Shown here: piece by piece, positions 7,588 to 15,112 of the stretch
Position numbering within the stretch: position 1 is the stretch's first letter
Layout of the letters: each line of letters opens with the position of its first letter
Origin: Ruminococcaceae bacterium BL-6
GTDB lineage: Bacteria > Bacillota > Clostridia > Oscillospirales > Acutalibacteraceae
Length of the DNA stretch: 64,000 bases
Direction: 5' to 3'
NCBI GenBank assembly: GCA_902810075.1
Contig: LR778135.1
Location: 3,224,001-3,288,000, forward strand
Made by a program: the position numbers and the translations under genes
The notes under the pieces: generated by a model
The model's input: the letters and a program-made list of their open reading frames with translations, nothing else
Database searches by the model: none
What the model was told of the DNA's origin: nothing

Positions 7588-9984
7588 CTACTTCGTGTAC
7601 CCGAAAAACCGGTTCGCGATTTCCACGCTTTCCATCGCGTCCTTCGCGTAATAATCCGCGCCGACAAATTCGCGGTAATCCTCGTTCAGAACGGCCCCGC
7701 CGACCAGGAACACGCACGAAAGCCCGGCCGCCTTCACGGCGGAGATCGTGTCCTTCATGCTTTTTACGGTCGTCGTCATCAGCGCGCTGAGCCCCGCCAG
7801 GCGGATGTGCTTTTCCCGGATCGTGTCGACCACGGTCTGGATCGGGACGTCGCGGCCGAGATCGATCACATGGTACCCGTAATTTTCCAGAAGCATCTTG
7901 ACGATATTTTTCCCGATGTCATGGATGTCCCCCTGCACGGTAGCCAGAAGGATATCCCCTTTTGTCTGCTCCGCGCCGCCAGATTTTTCCATAAATTCCC
8001 TGATGACGGCAAACCCGTTCTTCACCGCCTCCGCCGCCTGCATCAGCTGGGGAAGAAAAAGCTCCTTCTTCTCAAATTTTTGACCGACCGCGTTCAGCGC
8101 CGGAATAAACTCCCCGTCGATCAGCTCCAGCGGCTTTTTCCCTTCTTCCAGCAGGCTCTTCACCCTAGGGGCGGTTTCGTCCTTCCTGCCCTGGACGATC
8201 ATCTGGGAAAGGCTGTTCCCCGCGGCTTCCGGGGCCGCCGGAGCCGTTTTTTTCACCGACACGGCCGCGGCGGGCACCGCCGAAGCGTATTTCTTCACGA
8301 AAACGCCGGCGTCCCTGTCGAAATTTGCCAGAACACGGTAGGCATCCACCGCCTGCATATAAGCGGCGGAAAGGGGGTTCAGGATCGGCGCGTCCAGCCC
8401 CGCCCCGAACGCGGCCGCGAGAAACGTGGCGTTCAGGATCTGCCGGGCGGGAAGCCCGAACGAAACGTTGCTGACGCCCAGAACGGTCTTCAGCCCCAGC
8501 CGGCTTTTCACCATCTGGATCGCCCTCAGGGTCTCTTTCACCTGCGCCTGCTGCGCCGATGCGGTGAGCACCAGGCAGTCGATCAGGATGTCCTCTTTCG
8601 GGATCCCATGCCGCAGCGCGTTTTCCAGCAGCTTTTCCGCGATCGCGTACCGGCCCTCCGCCGTAGGGGGAATCCCGTTCTCATCCAAAGCCAGGCAGAC
8701 GACGAGCGCGCCGTATTTTTTTACGATGGGGAAAACGGCATCCATGCTTTCCCGCTTTCCGTTCGCCGAGTTGATCACCGGCCTTCCGTTGTAGCAGCGC
8801 GCGCCCGCCTCGATCGCGCGCACGTCGGAGCTGTCAAGCTGAAGCGGAAGCGGCACGACGCTCTGCACCTCGCGGATGACGTCGCGGATCATTTTCGGCT
8901 CGTCGATGTCGGGCAGGCCGACGTTGATGTCGAGCAGATCGCTGCCCGCCTCGGCCTGGTCGATCGCCTCGCCGACGATGTAGTCCATCTGCCCGCCGCG
9001 CAGCGCCTGCTGCAGGCGTTTTTTCCCGGTGGGGTTGATGCGCTCGCCGATAACGGTGACGTTGCCGTCGAAGATCACCGTCCTCATGCCCGAGCAGGCG
9101 GCGGTCACCGCGGCGGGATGCGTTCGGGCGGGAAGCCTTCCCTTGATCATCTCTCCGAGCAGGCGGGTAAACCCCGGCGTCGTTCCGCAGCAGCCGCCCA
9201 CGATGCGCACGCCCTTTTCGACCATTTTTTCCACCGAGCCGCAGAAATGCTCCGGCGTGATGGCATAGACGGTCTCCCCGTCCACCAGCTGCGGCAGGCC
9301 GGCGTTCGGCTGCACGATCACCGGGATCTTCGCATAGGCCAAAATCCGCTCCACCGCGGGCATCAGCTCATCCGGCCCGAGCGAGCAGTTCACCCCCACC
9401 GCGTCGACACCCAGGCTTTGCAGCGTCAGCGTGGCGGTGACGGGGTCGGTCCCGAGAAAGGTCCGCAGGTCCTCCTGATAGGTCATGGTGCACAGAACCG
9501 GAAGGCCGGTGTTTTCCTTTGCCGCCAGAACGGCGGTCTTGATTTCCAGAAGGTCGGAGAACGTCTCCATAATGATGCAGTCGGCGCCGGATTTTTCTCC
9601 CTGCACCGCCTGCCGGCGGAAAATTTCGTAGGCCTGCTCGAAGCTGACCGTACCCATCGGCGCCATGAGCTGCCCCAGCGGGCCGACGTCCAGCGCGACG
9701 AACGGGGCGCCCGAAGCGGCCGCAAGCCTGACGCCCGCGTCGATGACCGCTTCCACGCCGGATTCCTCCGGGATTTTGAGCGGATTCGCCTGAAACGTGT
9801 TCGTCGTGACGACCCGCGCCCCCGCCCGCACGTACTCGCGGTGGATTTCGGTGACCACCTGCGGGTGGGAAAGATTGTAAAGCTCGGGCAGGCCGCCCGT
9901 GGGGAGCCCTCTTTTCTGAAGCATCGTCCCCATGGCCCCGTCGAACAGGAGGATGCCCTTATCGGTCAGTTTCTTGATGTCCAC
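7588..9984 (-). CDS. metH: Cobalamin-dependent methionine synthase lacking the reactivation domain
   Basis: A 798-residue enzyme that methylates homocysteine to methionine through methylcobalamin, with methyltetrahydrofolate as donor. The homocysteine-binding barrel comes first (about 1-290), with the zinc cysteines in NCSLGPDE and GGCCGTTPG. The pterin barrel (about 310-580, INPTGKK, LDSSD) follows, then the cobalamin cap and cobalamin domain with DIHDIGKNI, which supplies the cobalt-ligating His, and GLSALM. It stops there, whereas the E. coli enzyme of about 1,230 residues has a further AdoMet-binding reactivation domain. That function is supplied by the overlapping upstream gene (9959-10675). 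The start is a GTG at 9984. The third gene of a metF operon. Confidence 0.96.
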   Translation of the reverse strand: MDIKKLTDKGILLFDGAMGTMLQKRGLPTGGLPELYNLSHPQVVTEIHREYVRAGARVVTTNTFQANPLKIPEESGVEAVIDAGVRLAAASGAPFVALDVGPLGQLMAPMGTVSFEQAYEIFRRQAVQGEKSGADCIIMETFSDLLEIKTAVLAAKENTGLPVLCTMTYQEDLRTFLGTDPVTATLTLQSLGVDAVGVNCSLGPDELMPAVERILAYAKIPVIVQPNAGLPQLVDGETVYAITPEHFCGSVEKMVEKGVRIVGGCCGTTPGFTRLLGEMIKGRLPARTHPAAVTAACSGMRTVIFDGNVTVIGERINPTGKKRLQQALRGGQMDYIVGEAIDQAEAGSDLLDINVGLPDIDEPKMIRDVIREVQSVVPLPLQLDSSDVRAIEAGARCYNGRPVINSANGKRESMDAVFPIVKKYGALVVCLALDENGIPPTAEGRYAIAEKLLENALRHGIPKEDILIDCLVLTASAQQAQVKETLRAIQMVKSRLGLKTVLGVSNVSFGLPARQILNATFLAAAFGAGLDAPILNPLSAAYMQAVDAYRVLANFDRDAGVFVKKYASAVPAAAVSVKKTAPAAPEAAGNSLSQMIVQGRKDETAPRVKSLLEEGKKPLELIDGEFIPALNAVGQKFEKKELFLPQLMQAAEAVKNGFAVIREFMEKSGGAEQTKGDILLATVQGDIHDIGKNIVKMLLENYGYHVIDLGRDVPIQTVVDTIREKHIRLAGLSALMTTTVKSMKDTISAVKAAGLSCVFLVGGAVLNEDYREFVGADYYAKDAMESVEIANRFFGYTK

Positions 9985-10675
9985 AGCTGGTGCCTGCCTT
10001 TCGATAGATGCAATTCTGCCGCAGATTGCAGGAAGCGCACGGCGGCTCCTTTTCCGCTTCCCGCTCCCCGGCGAAAAATCCGATGACGGCGGTGACGGAC
10101 TTGCGCGGAATCAGCAGAAAGCTGCTGCTGCAGGTGAGCCCGATCGCCTTCATGCTGTCCAGGGCGCTCAGAAATTCCGGCTGGATTTCCAGCGGAAGGT
10201 CGCCGTAGCCCGGGCTGAACCGGGAGTTCACCGAATATCCGCCCCGAACGGCGAACGCCCGGATCTCCTCCCCGGCCCTGTCGCAGGTCTTTTCCACGCA
10301 TTCCGTGCATACCGCGTCCGCGATCAGCGCGCCGGTCATATCCGTGTGCTCCAGCGCGCGGAGATACCGCTCCGCTTCCGCGCCGAGCGTGGCGGCGAGA
10401 AGGGCCGCCATCTTCGCCCCGTTCAGGTGGCGGAGGATGCCGTTTCCCGTCAGCCTGACGTTCGTGCCGGAAACCAGCATCCCATCCGGCTGAAATTCCA
10501 GCGGGAATTCCCGCCACACATACACGGGCCGGATATGGGCAAGGCAGCCGTCGATCGCGCGGTCGAAGCGCTCGGAAAGCTCCGGGCCGACCTCCTGCCC
10601 GCGGTACCCCAGATAGCGGAGGATCTCCTGCCGGGAGAGCTCATCCCGGGTCAGCCGTATGGATGCCCTATTCAT
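9959..10675 (-). CDS. Stand-alone methionine synthase reactivation protein (AdoMet-binding domain)
   Basis: A 238-residue protein matching the C-terminal activation domain of MetH, which re-methylates oxidised cobalamin using AdoMet. Recognisable parts are the helical N-terminus with EILRYLGYRGQE, the NGAKMAALLAATLGAEAERYL segment and the strongly conserved SPGYGDLPLEIQ motif that contacts AdoMet. The Cys-rich tail (CASCNLRQNC) is typical of the separate versions in anaerobes such as Thermotoga. The gene overlaps metF upstream by 8 bp and metH downstream by 26 bp, so the three products are made together, consistent with a split methionine synthase. Confidence 0.88.
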   Translation of the reverse strand: MNRASIRLTRDELSRQEILRYLGYRGQEVGPELSERFDRAIDGCLAHIRPVYVWREFPLEFQPDGMLVSGTNVRLTGNGILRHLNGAKMAALLAATLGAEAERYLRALEHTDMTGALIADAVCTECVEKTCDRAGEEIRAFAVRGGYSVNSRFSPGYGDLPLEIQPEFLSALDSMKAIGLTCSSSFLLIPRKSVTAVIGFFAGEREAEKEPPCASCNLRQNCIYRKAGTSCGHQETDR

Positions 10676-11546
10676 GGTTTGCCGTTTTCTCCCTGCGGAA
10701 CCGCCACATCGCGCTCCGGGCGATATCCGGATGGTTCATGGTGTAAAGATGGACGCCGTCCGCCCCGTTCGCGATCAGGTCCTCGGCCTGGCGCAAAGCG
10801 TATTCGATCCCCGCCTTGCGCAGGTCGGCGGGATTGTCGCCGTACCGGTGCAGAAGCTTCACGATGCTGCCCGGAAGGGAAGCCCCGCACATAAAGATCA
10901 TGCGCTCGATCTGTTTTCTGCCCAGAATCGGCATGATGCCCGCCGAGATGGGAACCGTGATCCCGCTTTTCCGGGCGTCGTTCAGGAAGCGGAAAAAGTA
11001 CCGGTTCTCAAAGAAAAGCTGGCTGATGAAGAAATCCGCGCCGGCCTCCTGCTTCCTTTTCAGGTATTCCCTGTCGAGCTCCGGCGATTCGCAGTCGATG
11101 TGCCCTTCGGGATAGCAGGCCGCGCCAACGCAGAACCCGCCTTCTTCCTTGATCTGCCGGATCAGGTCGCAGGCATGGGTGTAGTCGCCGGTCCCGCTTC
11201 CATCCCCGGGGAAATCCCCGCGCAGCGCCAGAATGTTCTGGATCTTCATCTGCCTGAGCTGCAGAAGGAGCTCCCGGAGCCGCTTTTTGTCCGCGCCGAT
11301 GCAGGTCAGGTGGAACAGGGCTGGAATATGGAACGTATTTTCTATTTTGTCGGCCAGTTTTTTGGAGCGCGAAACCGTCTGGGCCGATCCCCCCGCGCCG
11401 TAGGTCACGCTCATAAAATCGGGATGAAGGTCTGCGAAATCCTTCAGGACGCCGTCGATGGATTCGATATCCGAATCCTTTTTTGGCGGAAAAACCTCAA
11501 AGGACAGTACGGTGGCATTTTTTTGATAAAGATGACTGATATACAA
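10668..11546 (-). CDS. metF: 5,10-methylenetetrahydrofolate reductase
   Basis: A 292-residue flavoprotein that reduces methylenetetrahydrofolate to the methyl donor used by MetH. The family start VLSFEVFPPK, with its catalytic Glu, the MSVTYGAGGS segment, LALRGDFPGDG and the FISQLFF strand are all visible. The start is TTG at 11546, with GGGAGG 12 nt upstream; no in-frame ATG suits the conserved N-terminus. First gene of a three-gene methionine operon. No SAM riboswitch was found in front of it; the upstream region is taken by a repeat element whose end lies about 40 bp from the start codon. Confidence 0.95.
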   Translation of the reverse strand: MYISHLYQKNATVLSFEVFPPKKDSDIESIDGVLKDFADLHPDFMSVTYGAGGSAQTVSRSKKLADKIENTFHIPALFHLTCIGADKKRLRELLLQLRQMKIQNILALRGDFPGDGSGTGDYTHACDLIRQIKEEGGFCVGAACYPEGHIDCESPELDREYLKRKQEAGADFFISQLFFENRYFFRFLNDARKSGITVPISAGIMPILGRKQIERMIFMCGASLPGSIVKLLHRYGDNPADLRKAGIEYALRQAEDLIANGADGVHLYTMNHPDIARSAMWRFRREKTANHE

Positions 11547-11586
11547 ATGAAACAGCGTCCTCCCGTTAAAAACTTATAATTCCCTA

Positions 11587-11933
11587 AGGCCTCGTTTGAA
11601 AAATCAAGAGACTAGTCTATTTCGGCTAAAATTGTGCCGCCCAGCGTCAAAAATGCTCGGAATCCGGAAAGGATTCCTGCGCTTTTTTCCTTGTTCGGCG
11701 CAATTTTATACTATTCTCATAGTAAAATGCGGATTGCCCGCATTTTACTACCTGCCGCAGAGCGGCAGGTAGCGGCGTATGCCGCTATGAGAGCCGTCCC
11801 ATACCGATCTCGCAAAAACATGTCATGTTTTTGCACGCCGCTTTAAGCGGCGTTAAAAAACGATAAAATCGTTTTTTAAATGGAGATCAGTATGATCGAA
11901 AATCCGTCGTTTTTTATTTCTCAAACAAGGCCT
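11587..11933 (+). mobile_element. Short inverted-repeat element, copy A (with nested hairpin insert)
   Basis: The 347-bp unit begins AGGCCTCGTTTGAAAAATCA and ends with the near-complement TTTCTCAAACAAGGCCT. The same core (GCTCGGAATCCGGAAAGGAT, then CCTGCGCTTTTTTCC) recurs at 14338-14499 and, reversed, at 53536-53695. The copies at 14338 and 53536 are only about 160 bp long. Copy A carries roughly 186 extra bp at about 11709-11894, made of consecutive small palindromes. There is no coding capacity, so a MITE-like element mobilised in trans is the best description. It fills most of the 577-bp gap between metF and the DMT gene. Confidence 0.8.
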
Positions 11934-12030
11934 ATATATTTTTTATGTTATTATGAATCATTCGCGTTGTCAACAAAAACCTTTCCGCAGAAGTTTGAAG
12001 CCTCCCATTTTCGGTTTCTCCGTTTTCATA

Positions 12031-12058
12031 TTGAAAGCGGTGATATTTCTGTTATAAT
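12031..12058 (+). promoter_or_regulatory. Sigma-A promoter for the DMT transporter gene
   Basis: TTGAAA and TATAAT are 16 bp apart, ending 65 bp before the start codon of the downstream gene. The rest of 11934-12123 shows no other signal. Confidence 0.75.
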
Positions 12059-12123
12059 AAGAACGTCGGCTGTCTCAAAAAGCCTCGGCCGGGCGTTTAT
12101 CATCTGAGAAGAGGGAATATTTC

Positions 12124-13143
12124 TTGAAAAAAGGGTACATTTACATTTTATTTTCCACTATTTTTTTCAGCACTGCGGAAATCGCGCTGAAAATGGCCAC
12201 GGGGGTCTTCAATCCCATCCAGCTCACGTTCCTTCGCTTTTTCATCGGCTCCATCGTGCTGCTGCCCATTGCCCTGAAGGGGATCAAAAGCAGGAATTAC
12301 CGCCTGAAATCGGCCGATTTCGCTTTTTTTGCCCTGACGGGCTTTCTCTGCGTGGTCGTCAGCATGATCCTTTACCAGATGGCGATCGTCTACGCCAAGG
12401 CGTCGGTCGTCGCGGTGCTGTTCTGCTGCAACCCGGTGTTCGTGATCCTGTTCGCGTTTCTGATGCTTCATGAAAAAATCTACCGCTATACGATCGCGTC
12501 GCTCGTCGTCACCATCGTCGGCATCCTGTTCATCATGAACCCGTTCCACATCAACGGGAAGCCGGCCGGCATCATTCTGTCCATTCTTTCCGCCGTCACT
12601 TTCGCCCTTTATAATATCGTGGGGCGCACGCGCAGCTCGAATTTCGGCGGCACCGCGCTCACCTGCTTCAGCTTCCTGTTCGGCAGCGCCGAGCTGCTGG
12701 TGCTGATGCTGCTGACAAGGCTCGACGGCGTCGCGGCCTTTTTCCAGAAATCCGGGATGGACAATTTCGTCCGGATTCCCATCGTGCGCGGAATTTCGCT
12801 CGGCACGCTGCCCAGCCTGATCTACGCCGGAATTTTCGTCACCGGCCTCGGCTTTGCGTTTTATTTTCTCGCCATGGAGGAAACCTCCGCCGCGACCGCT
12901 TCCCTTGTGTTCTTCATCAAGCCCGCGCTCGCGCCGGCGCTCGCTTTCCTGATCCTGCACGAAACGATCACGCTCAACATGGGCGCCGGCATCGTTCTGA
13001 TGCTGGTCGGCTCCGCCATTTCGCTGATTCCCGGTTTCAGGCTGAGGAAGGGCAAAGGCTTGAAAGAGGACCTGAAAGAAGATCTGGAGGAAGCCGAACA
13101 GGAAATCGAAGCCGAAATCGACGAAACGTCCCTGAAACCGTAA
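12124..13143 (+). CDS. DMT-superfamily (EamA) transporter
   Basis: A 339-residue membrane protein with ten predicted helices in two EamA repeats (about residues 5-140 and 150-295). Members export amino acids, nucleobases or other metabolites; the substrate here cannot be told. Typical features are ALKMATGVFNPIQLTFLRF in helices 1-2 and ASVVAVLFCCNPVFVILFA. The C-terminus ends in a highly acidic tail (KEDLKEDLEEAEQEIEAEID), which is unusual for the family. The start is TTG at 12124, preceded by GAGAAGAGGGA. It stands alone, with its own promoter and terminator, between repeat-bearing regions. Confidence 0.9.
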   Translation: MKKGYIYILFSTIFFSTAEIALKMATGVFNPIQLTFLRFFIGSIVLLPIALKGIKSRNYRLKSADFAFFALTGFLCVVVSMILYQMAIVYAKASVVAVLFCCNPVFVILFAFLMLHEKIYRYTIASLVVTIVGILFIMNPFHINGKPAGIILSILSAVTFALYNIVGRTRSSNFGGTALTCFSFLFGSAELLVLMLLTRLDGVAAFFQKSGMDNFVRIPIVRGISLGTLPSLIYAGIFVTGLGFAFYFLAMEETSAATASLVFFIKPALAPALAFLILHETITLNMGAGIVLMLVGSAISLIPGFRLRKGKGLKEDLKEDLEEAEQEIEAEIDETSLKP

Positions 13144-13160
13144 AAATTTTCCAAGGCAGC

Positions 13161-13195
13161 AAGAGGGGGCCTGTTTTTCAGGGCCCCCTCTTTTT
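13161..13195 (+). terminator. Intrinsic terminator after the DMT gene
   Basis: The strong stem GAGGGGGCCTG/CAGGGCCCCCTC is followed by six T. Confidence 0.92.
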
Positions 13196-13278
13196 CATGC
13201 TGATTTTCCACATTCTGACTTCTGGCGGTGGAAAAGATAAACTGGATCTTCTTCTCAACACCAGCCTGAACATTTATT

Positions 13279-13464
13279 TCAGCGATTGCAGACTTTTTCG
13301 TGTTTTTTCCCATCTTCTGGATGCTCCGTGTCCAAAAGGGAAATCATTGAGGGGCCCCCCTTAATATACTCATTCTCCCCCCAGCGCTGAGCTTCTGAAA
13401 GAATCTCAATCGCATCGGCAATTTTTGATGCAAGATAGAAATACATTTTCTCATAGTCCGGCAT
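13279..13464 (-). CDS. Small conserved hypothetical protein
   Basis: A 61-residue protein beginning MPDYEKMYFYLASKIADAIEIL. Proteins with this opening are common as small unknown genes in Firmicutes phage-like and integrative regions, but no function is known to me. A good ribosome site (GAAGG, about 9 nt from ATG 13464) supports it. It is divergent from the XRE regulator gene, and the palindromic operators between them suggest shared control. Confidence 0.65.
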   Translation of the reverse strand: MPDYEKMYFYLASKIADAIEILSEAQRWGENEYIKGGPSMISLLDTEHPEDGKKHEKVCNR

Positions 13465-13492
13465 CCTGTTACACCTTCTTTATGAATTAGTA

Positions 13493-13583
13493 TTATATCA
13501 CTAATTATAGCACAAATTATTGATTAGTGATATAACACTGACATTTTTTTTATTTTTTTTCTATGCTTCTAGTGATAAAACAC
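13493..13583. promoter_or_regulatory. Operator array between the divergent small gene and the XRE regulator
   Basis: TTATATCACTAAT (13493-13505) and its exact complement ATTAGTGATATAA (13523-13535) form a 13-bp dyad with a 17-bp spacer. A third half-site, CTAGTGATAAAACAC (13569-13583), matches 13524-13538 in 13 of 15 positions. They are the natural binding sites for the adjacent XRE protein. Confidence 0.7.
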
Positions 13584-13598
13584 TGGGAGGTGCTCAAA

Positions 13599-13841
13599 AT
13601 GGATACCAGGCAGGCGGTAGCCGAACGGATCGCGGAGCTGTGCAAAGAGAGGAACATCACCCCGAACGCGCTGAGCTATCGCGCGGCGGTGCCGCAGTCG
13701 ACCATCAAAAGCATCCTGAACGACGAAAGCCGGAACCCCGGGATCGTCACGATCAAAAAAATCTGCGACGGGCTGGAGATTGCGCTTCCCGATTTCTTCG
13801 ATACGGAAATTTTCCGCAATCTGGAGCAGGAAATCAAATAG
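13599..13841 (+). CDS. XRE-family helix-turn-helix regulator
   Basis: An 80-residue protein that is essentially one Cro/C1-type helix-turn-helix: RIAELCKERNITPNALSYRAAVPQSTIKSILN, with the recognition helix around VPQSTIKSIL, then a short C-terminal part ending PDFFDTEIFRNLEQEIK. ATG 13599 is chosen over 13563 because GGGAGG lies 9 nt upstream of it. The dyad operators immediately upstream suggest autoregulation and control of the divergent small gene. Such minimal regulators are typical of mobile or accessory modules. Confidence 0.9.
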   Translation: MDTRQAVAERIAELCKERNITPNALSYRAAVPQSTIKSILNDESRNPGIVTIKKICDGLEIALPDFFDTEIFRNLEQEIK

Positions 13842-13846
13842 AAACG

Positions 13847-13889
13847 AAAACCGGCAACCCGGGCCCGGAAGGGGCGGATTGCCGATTTT
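13847..13889 (+). terminator. Likely terminator after the XRE gene
   Basis: AAAACCGGCAA and TTGCCGATTTT pair with one mismatch around a GC-rich loop; the T run is short. Confidence 0.5.
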
Positions 13890-14032
13890 GTCCTGCTTGT
13901 TATTCTTCCCCTGTAAAAACCTCATCCACGAGAAAGGCAGCTAAAACAATTGCAGGCGTAAAGGGAAGTTAATTGCGGGTAAGGATATAGGCTTTCCATT
14001 TCTTCAAATTGCTGAACATCATCCAATGACAT

Positions 14033-14317
14033 TCATTGCTCCACCCCTTGATAAATCAGGATTTCAAGAAATGAGAAGAGTAAGTTGCCTTTGGTTATCA
14101 GTTCAAAGTTAGGGCCGCACTCTCCCCGATAGATGCGTAATGCCTGCAATACCGCCATTTTATTGTGCCGCTCCGGCTGTACCTTGACAGCATATTCCGT
14201 GCCGTTGATTGTCATGTTTACAGTGTAGCTTGCTTCCAATGGCTCCGCATGGGCTTTCATCATCAGGGAATTATGAAGACTTTCAAATTGCTTTTCTTTT
14301 AGTTGCTGGATAATCAT
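14033..14317 (-). CDS. Hypothetical protein
   Basis: A 94-residue soluble protein of unknown function. The N-terminal third is helical (IIQQLKEKQFESLHNSLMMKA). The middle reads like a short beta sheet (YTVNMTINGTEYAVKVQPE) and the end is helical (LITKGNLLFSFLEILIYQG). GGAAGG precedes the ATG by 11 nt. It lies beside repeat element copy B and among other accessory genes. I do not recognise the family; coding status rests on length, ribosome site and plausible composition. Confidence 0.55.
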   Translation of the reverse strand: MIIQQLKEKQFESLHNSLMMKAHAEPLEASYTVNMTINGTEYAVKVQPERHNKMAVLQALRIYRGECGPNFELITKGNLLFSFLEILIYQGVEQ

Positions 14318-14337
14318 AAATTGCGCTTCCTTCCTTT

Positions 14338-14499
14338 AGGCCTTGTTTGTTAAATCCAAAGTCTTGTCTGTTTCGGCTAAAATCGCGCCTGCCTGCGTCA
14401 AAAATGCTCGGAATCCGGAAAGGATTCCTGCGCTTTTTTCCTTGCCAGCCACAATTTTATCTCGAAAATCCGTCGATTTTTAATTTACAAACAAGGCCT
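14338..14499 (+). mobile_element. Short inverted-repeat element, copy B
   Basis: The 162-bp copy begins AGGCCTTGTTTGTTAAATCC and ends TTTACAAACAAGGCCT. It has the same orientation and core as copy A but lacks its nested insert, and it starts 20 bp from the start codon of the hypothetical gene at 14033-14317. Confidence 0.8.
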
Positions 14500-14517
14500 A
14501 ATATTGTCCGACATTGC

Positions 14518-14546
14518 TTGAAAGGATTTGCGGCGCATGATATAAT
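14518..14546 (+). promoter_or_regulatory. Strong sigma-A promoter with no gene behind it
   Basis: TTGAAA and TATAAT are 17 bp apart. The only thing downstream on this strand is a short non-coding stretch ending in a terminator. Confidence 0.75.
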
Positions 14547-14552
14547 ATTTAC

Positions 14553-14638
14553 GCTGCAGCTGCCTTTGGGCATCTGTCGGTCGGGGAAGTGGCGTAACCT
14601 TGATGAGGGGGCGCCGCTTCCTTCATTTTTTTTCAGTC
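14553..14638 (+). ncRNA. Candidate small RNA
   Basis: About 86 nt lie between the promoter at 14518-14546 and a terminator: the stem GGAAGTGGCG (14585-14594) pairs with CGCCGCTTCC and is followed by eight T. The last 16 nt overlap, antisense, the 3' end of the ribbon-helix-helix gene. No reading frame fits inside. No Rfam family is recognised. The promoter-terminator pair is observed; expression is inferred. Confidence 0.5.
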
Positions 14639-14796
14639 AAAAGAAGATGTATGCCTTTTCGGATTGCTTCGCCTTTGGTAATTCCATGTTTCTTGCAATA
14701 GCTGATAAGGTTGGTTTCTGTTTCAGCATCAAATCGAACACTATAGCGAATATCTTTTGGCTTATCTGCTTTTGGCCTTCCAGTTTTGGGTGACAT
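14623..14796 (-). CDS. Small ribbon-helix-helix DNA-binding protein
   Basis: A 57-residue protein with MSPKTGRPKADKPKDIRYS, then SVRFDAETETNLISYCKKHGITKGEAIRKGI. This fits a CopG/Arc-type ribbon-helix-helix: a short strand followed by two helices. ATG 14796 is preferred because GAGG lies 7 nt upstream; the GTG at 14808 overlaps that site. No toxin partner is adjacent, so it is probably a small regulator from a mobile element rather than an antitoxin. Confidence 0.75.
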   Translation of the reverse strand: MSPKTGRPKADKPKDIRYSVRFDAETETNLISYCKKHGITKGEAIRKGIHLLLTEKK

Positions 14797-14911
14797 TAAC
14801 CACCTCACTTTCTGTCACACCTAAATTATAATTATTGTCACGCAAAAAGTCAAGCATAAAAGGGATGCCAGAAGCGGCATCCCAAAAAATATAGATATTT
14901 TTACAGATACA

Positions 14912-14970
14912 ACACAAATCCGAACCACTCGCCAACAGGTTTAATCTGTCGCGAGTGGTTCGGATTGTGT
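14912..14970. repeat. Long hairpin (20-bp arms)
   Basis: ACACAAATCCGAACCACTCGC at 14912-14932 pairs with GCGAGTGGTTCGGATTGTGT at 14951-14970, with a single bulged base. A smaller ACAG/CTGT dyad is nested in the loop. No T run follows, so it is not a standard terminator. Its role is unknown. Confidence 0.7.
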
Positions 14971-15112
14971 GCGTTTGTGTCATTAGGTCAAAACAGATGC
15001 AGGTTTTCTATGCGGGCGTAAAGCAAAACGCACTCACAAACGTGAGTGCGCGACTTGCATGCAGGCTCGGCCTGCTGGTCCGCCCGGAGGGACTCGGTTG
15101 GCGTAATTTTTT

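Noticed and set aside
11547..11640. SAM riboswitch in front of the metF operon
   Set aside because: The S-box conserved core is absent; the region is occupied by the end of the short repeat element.
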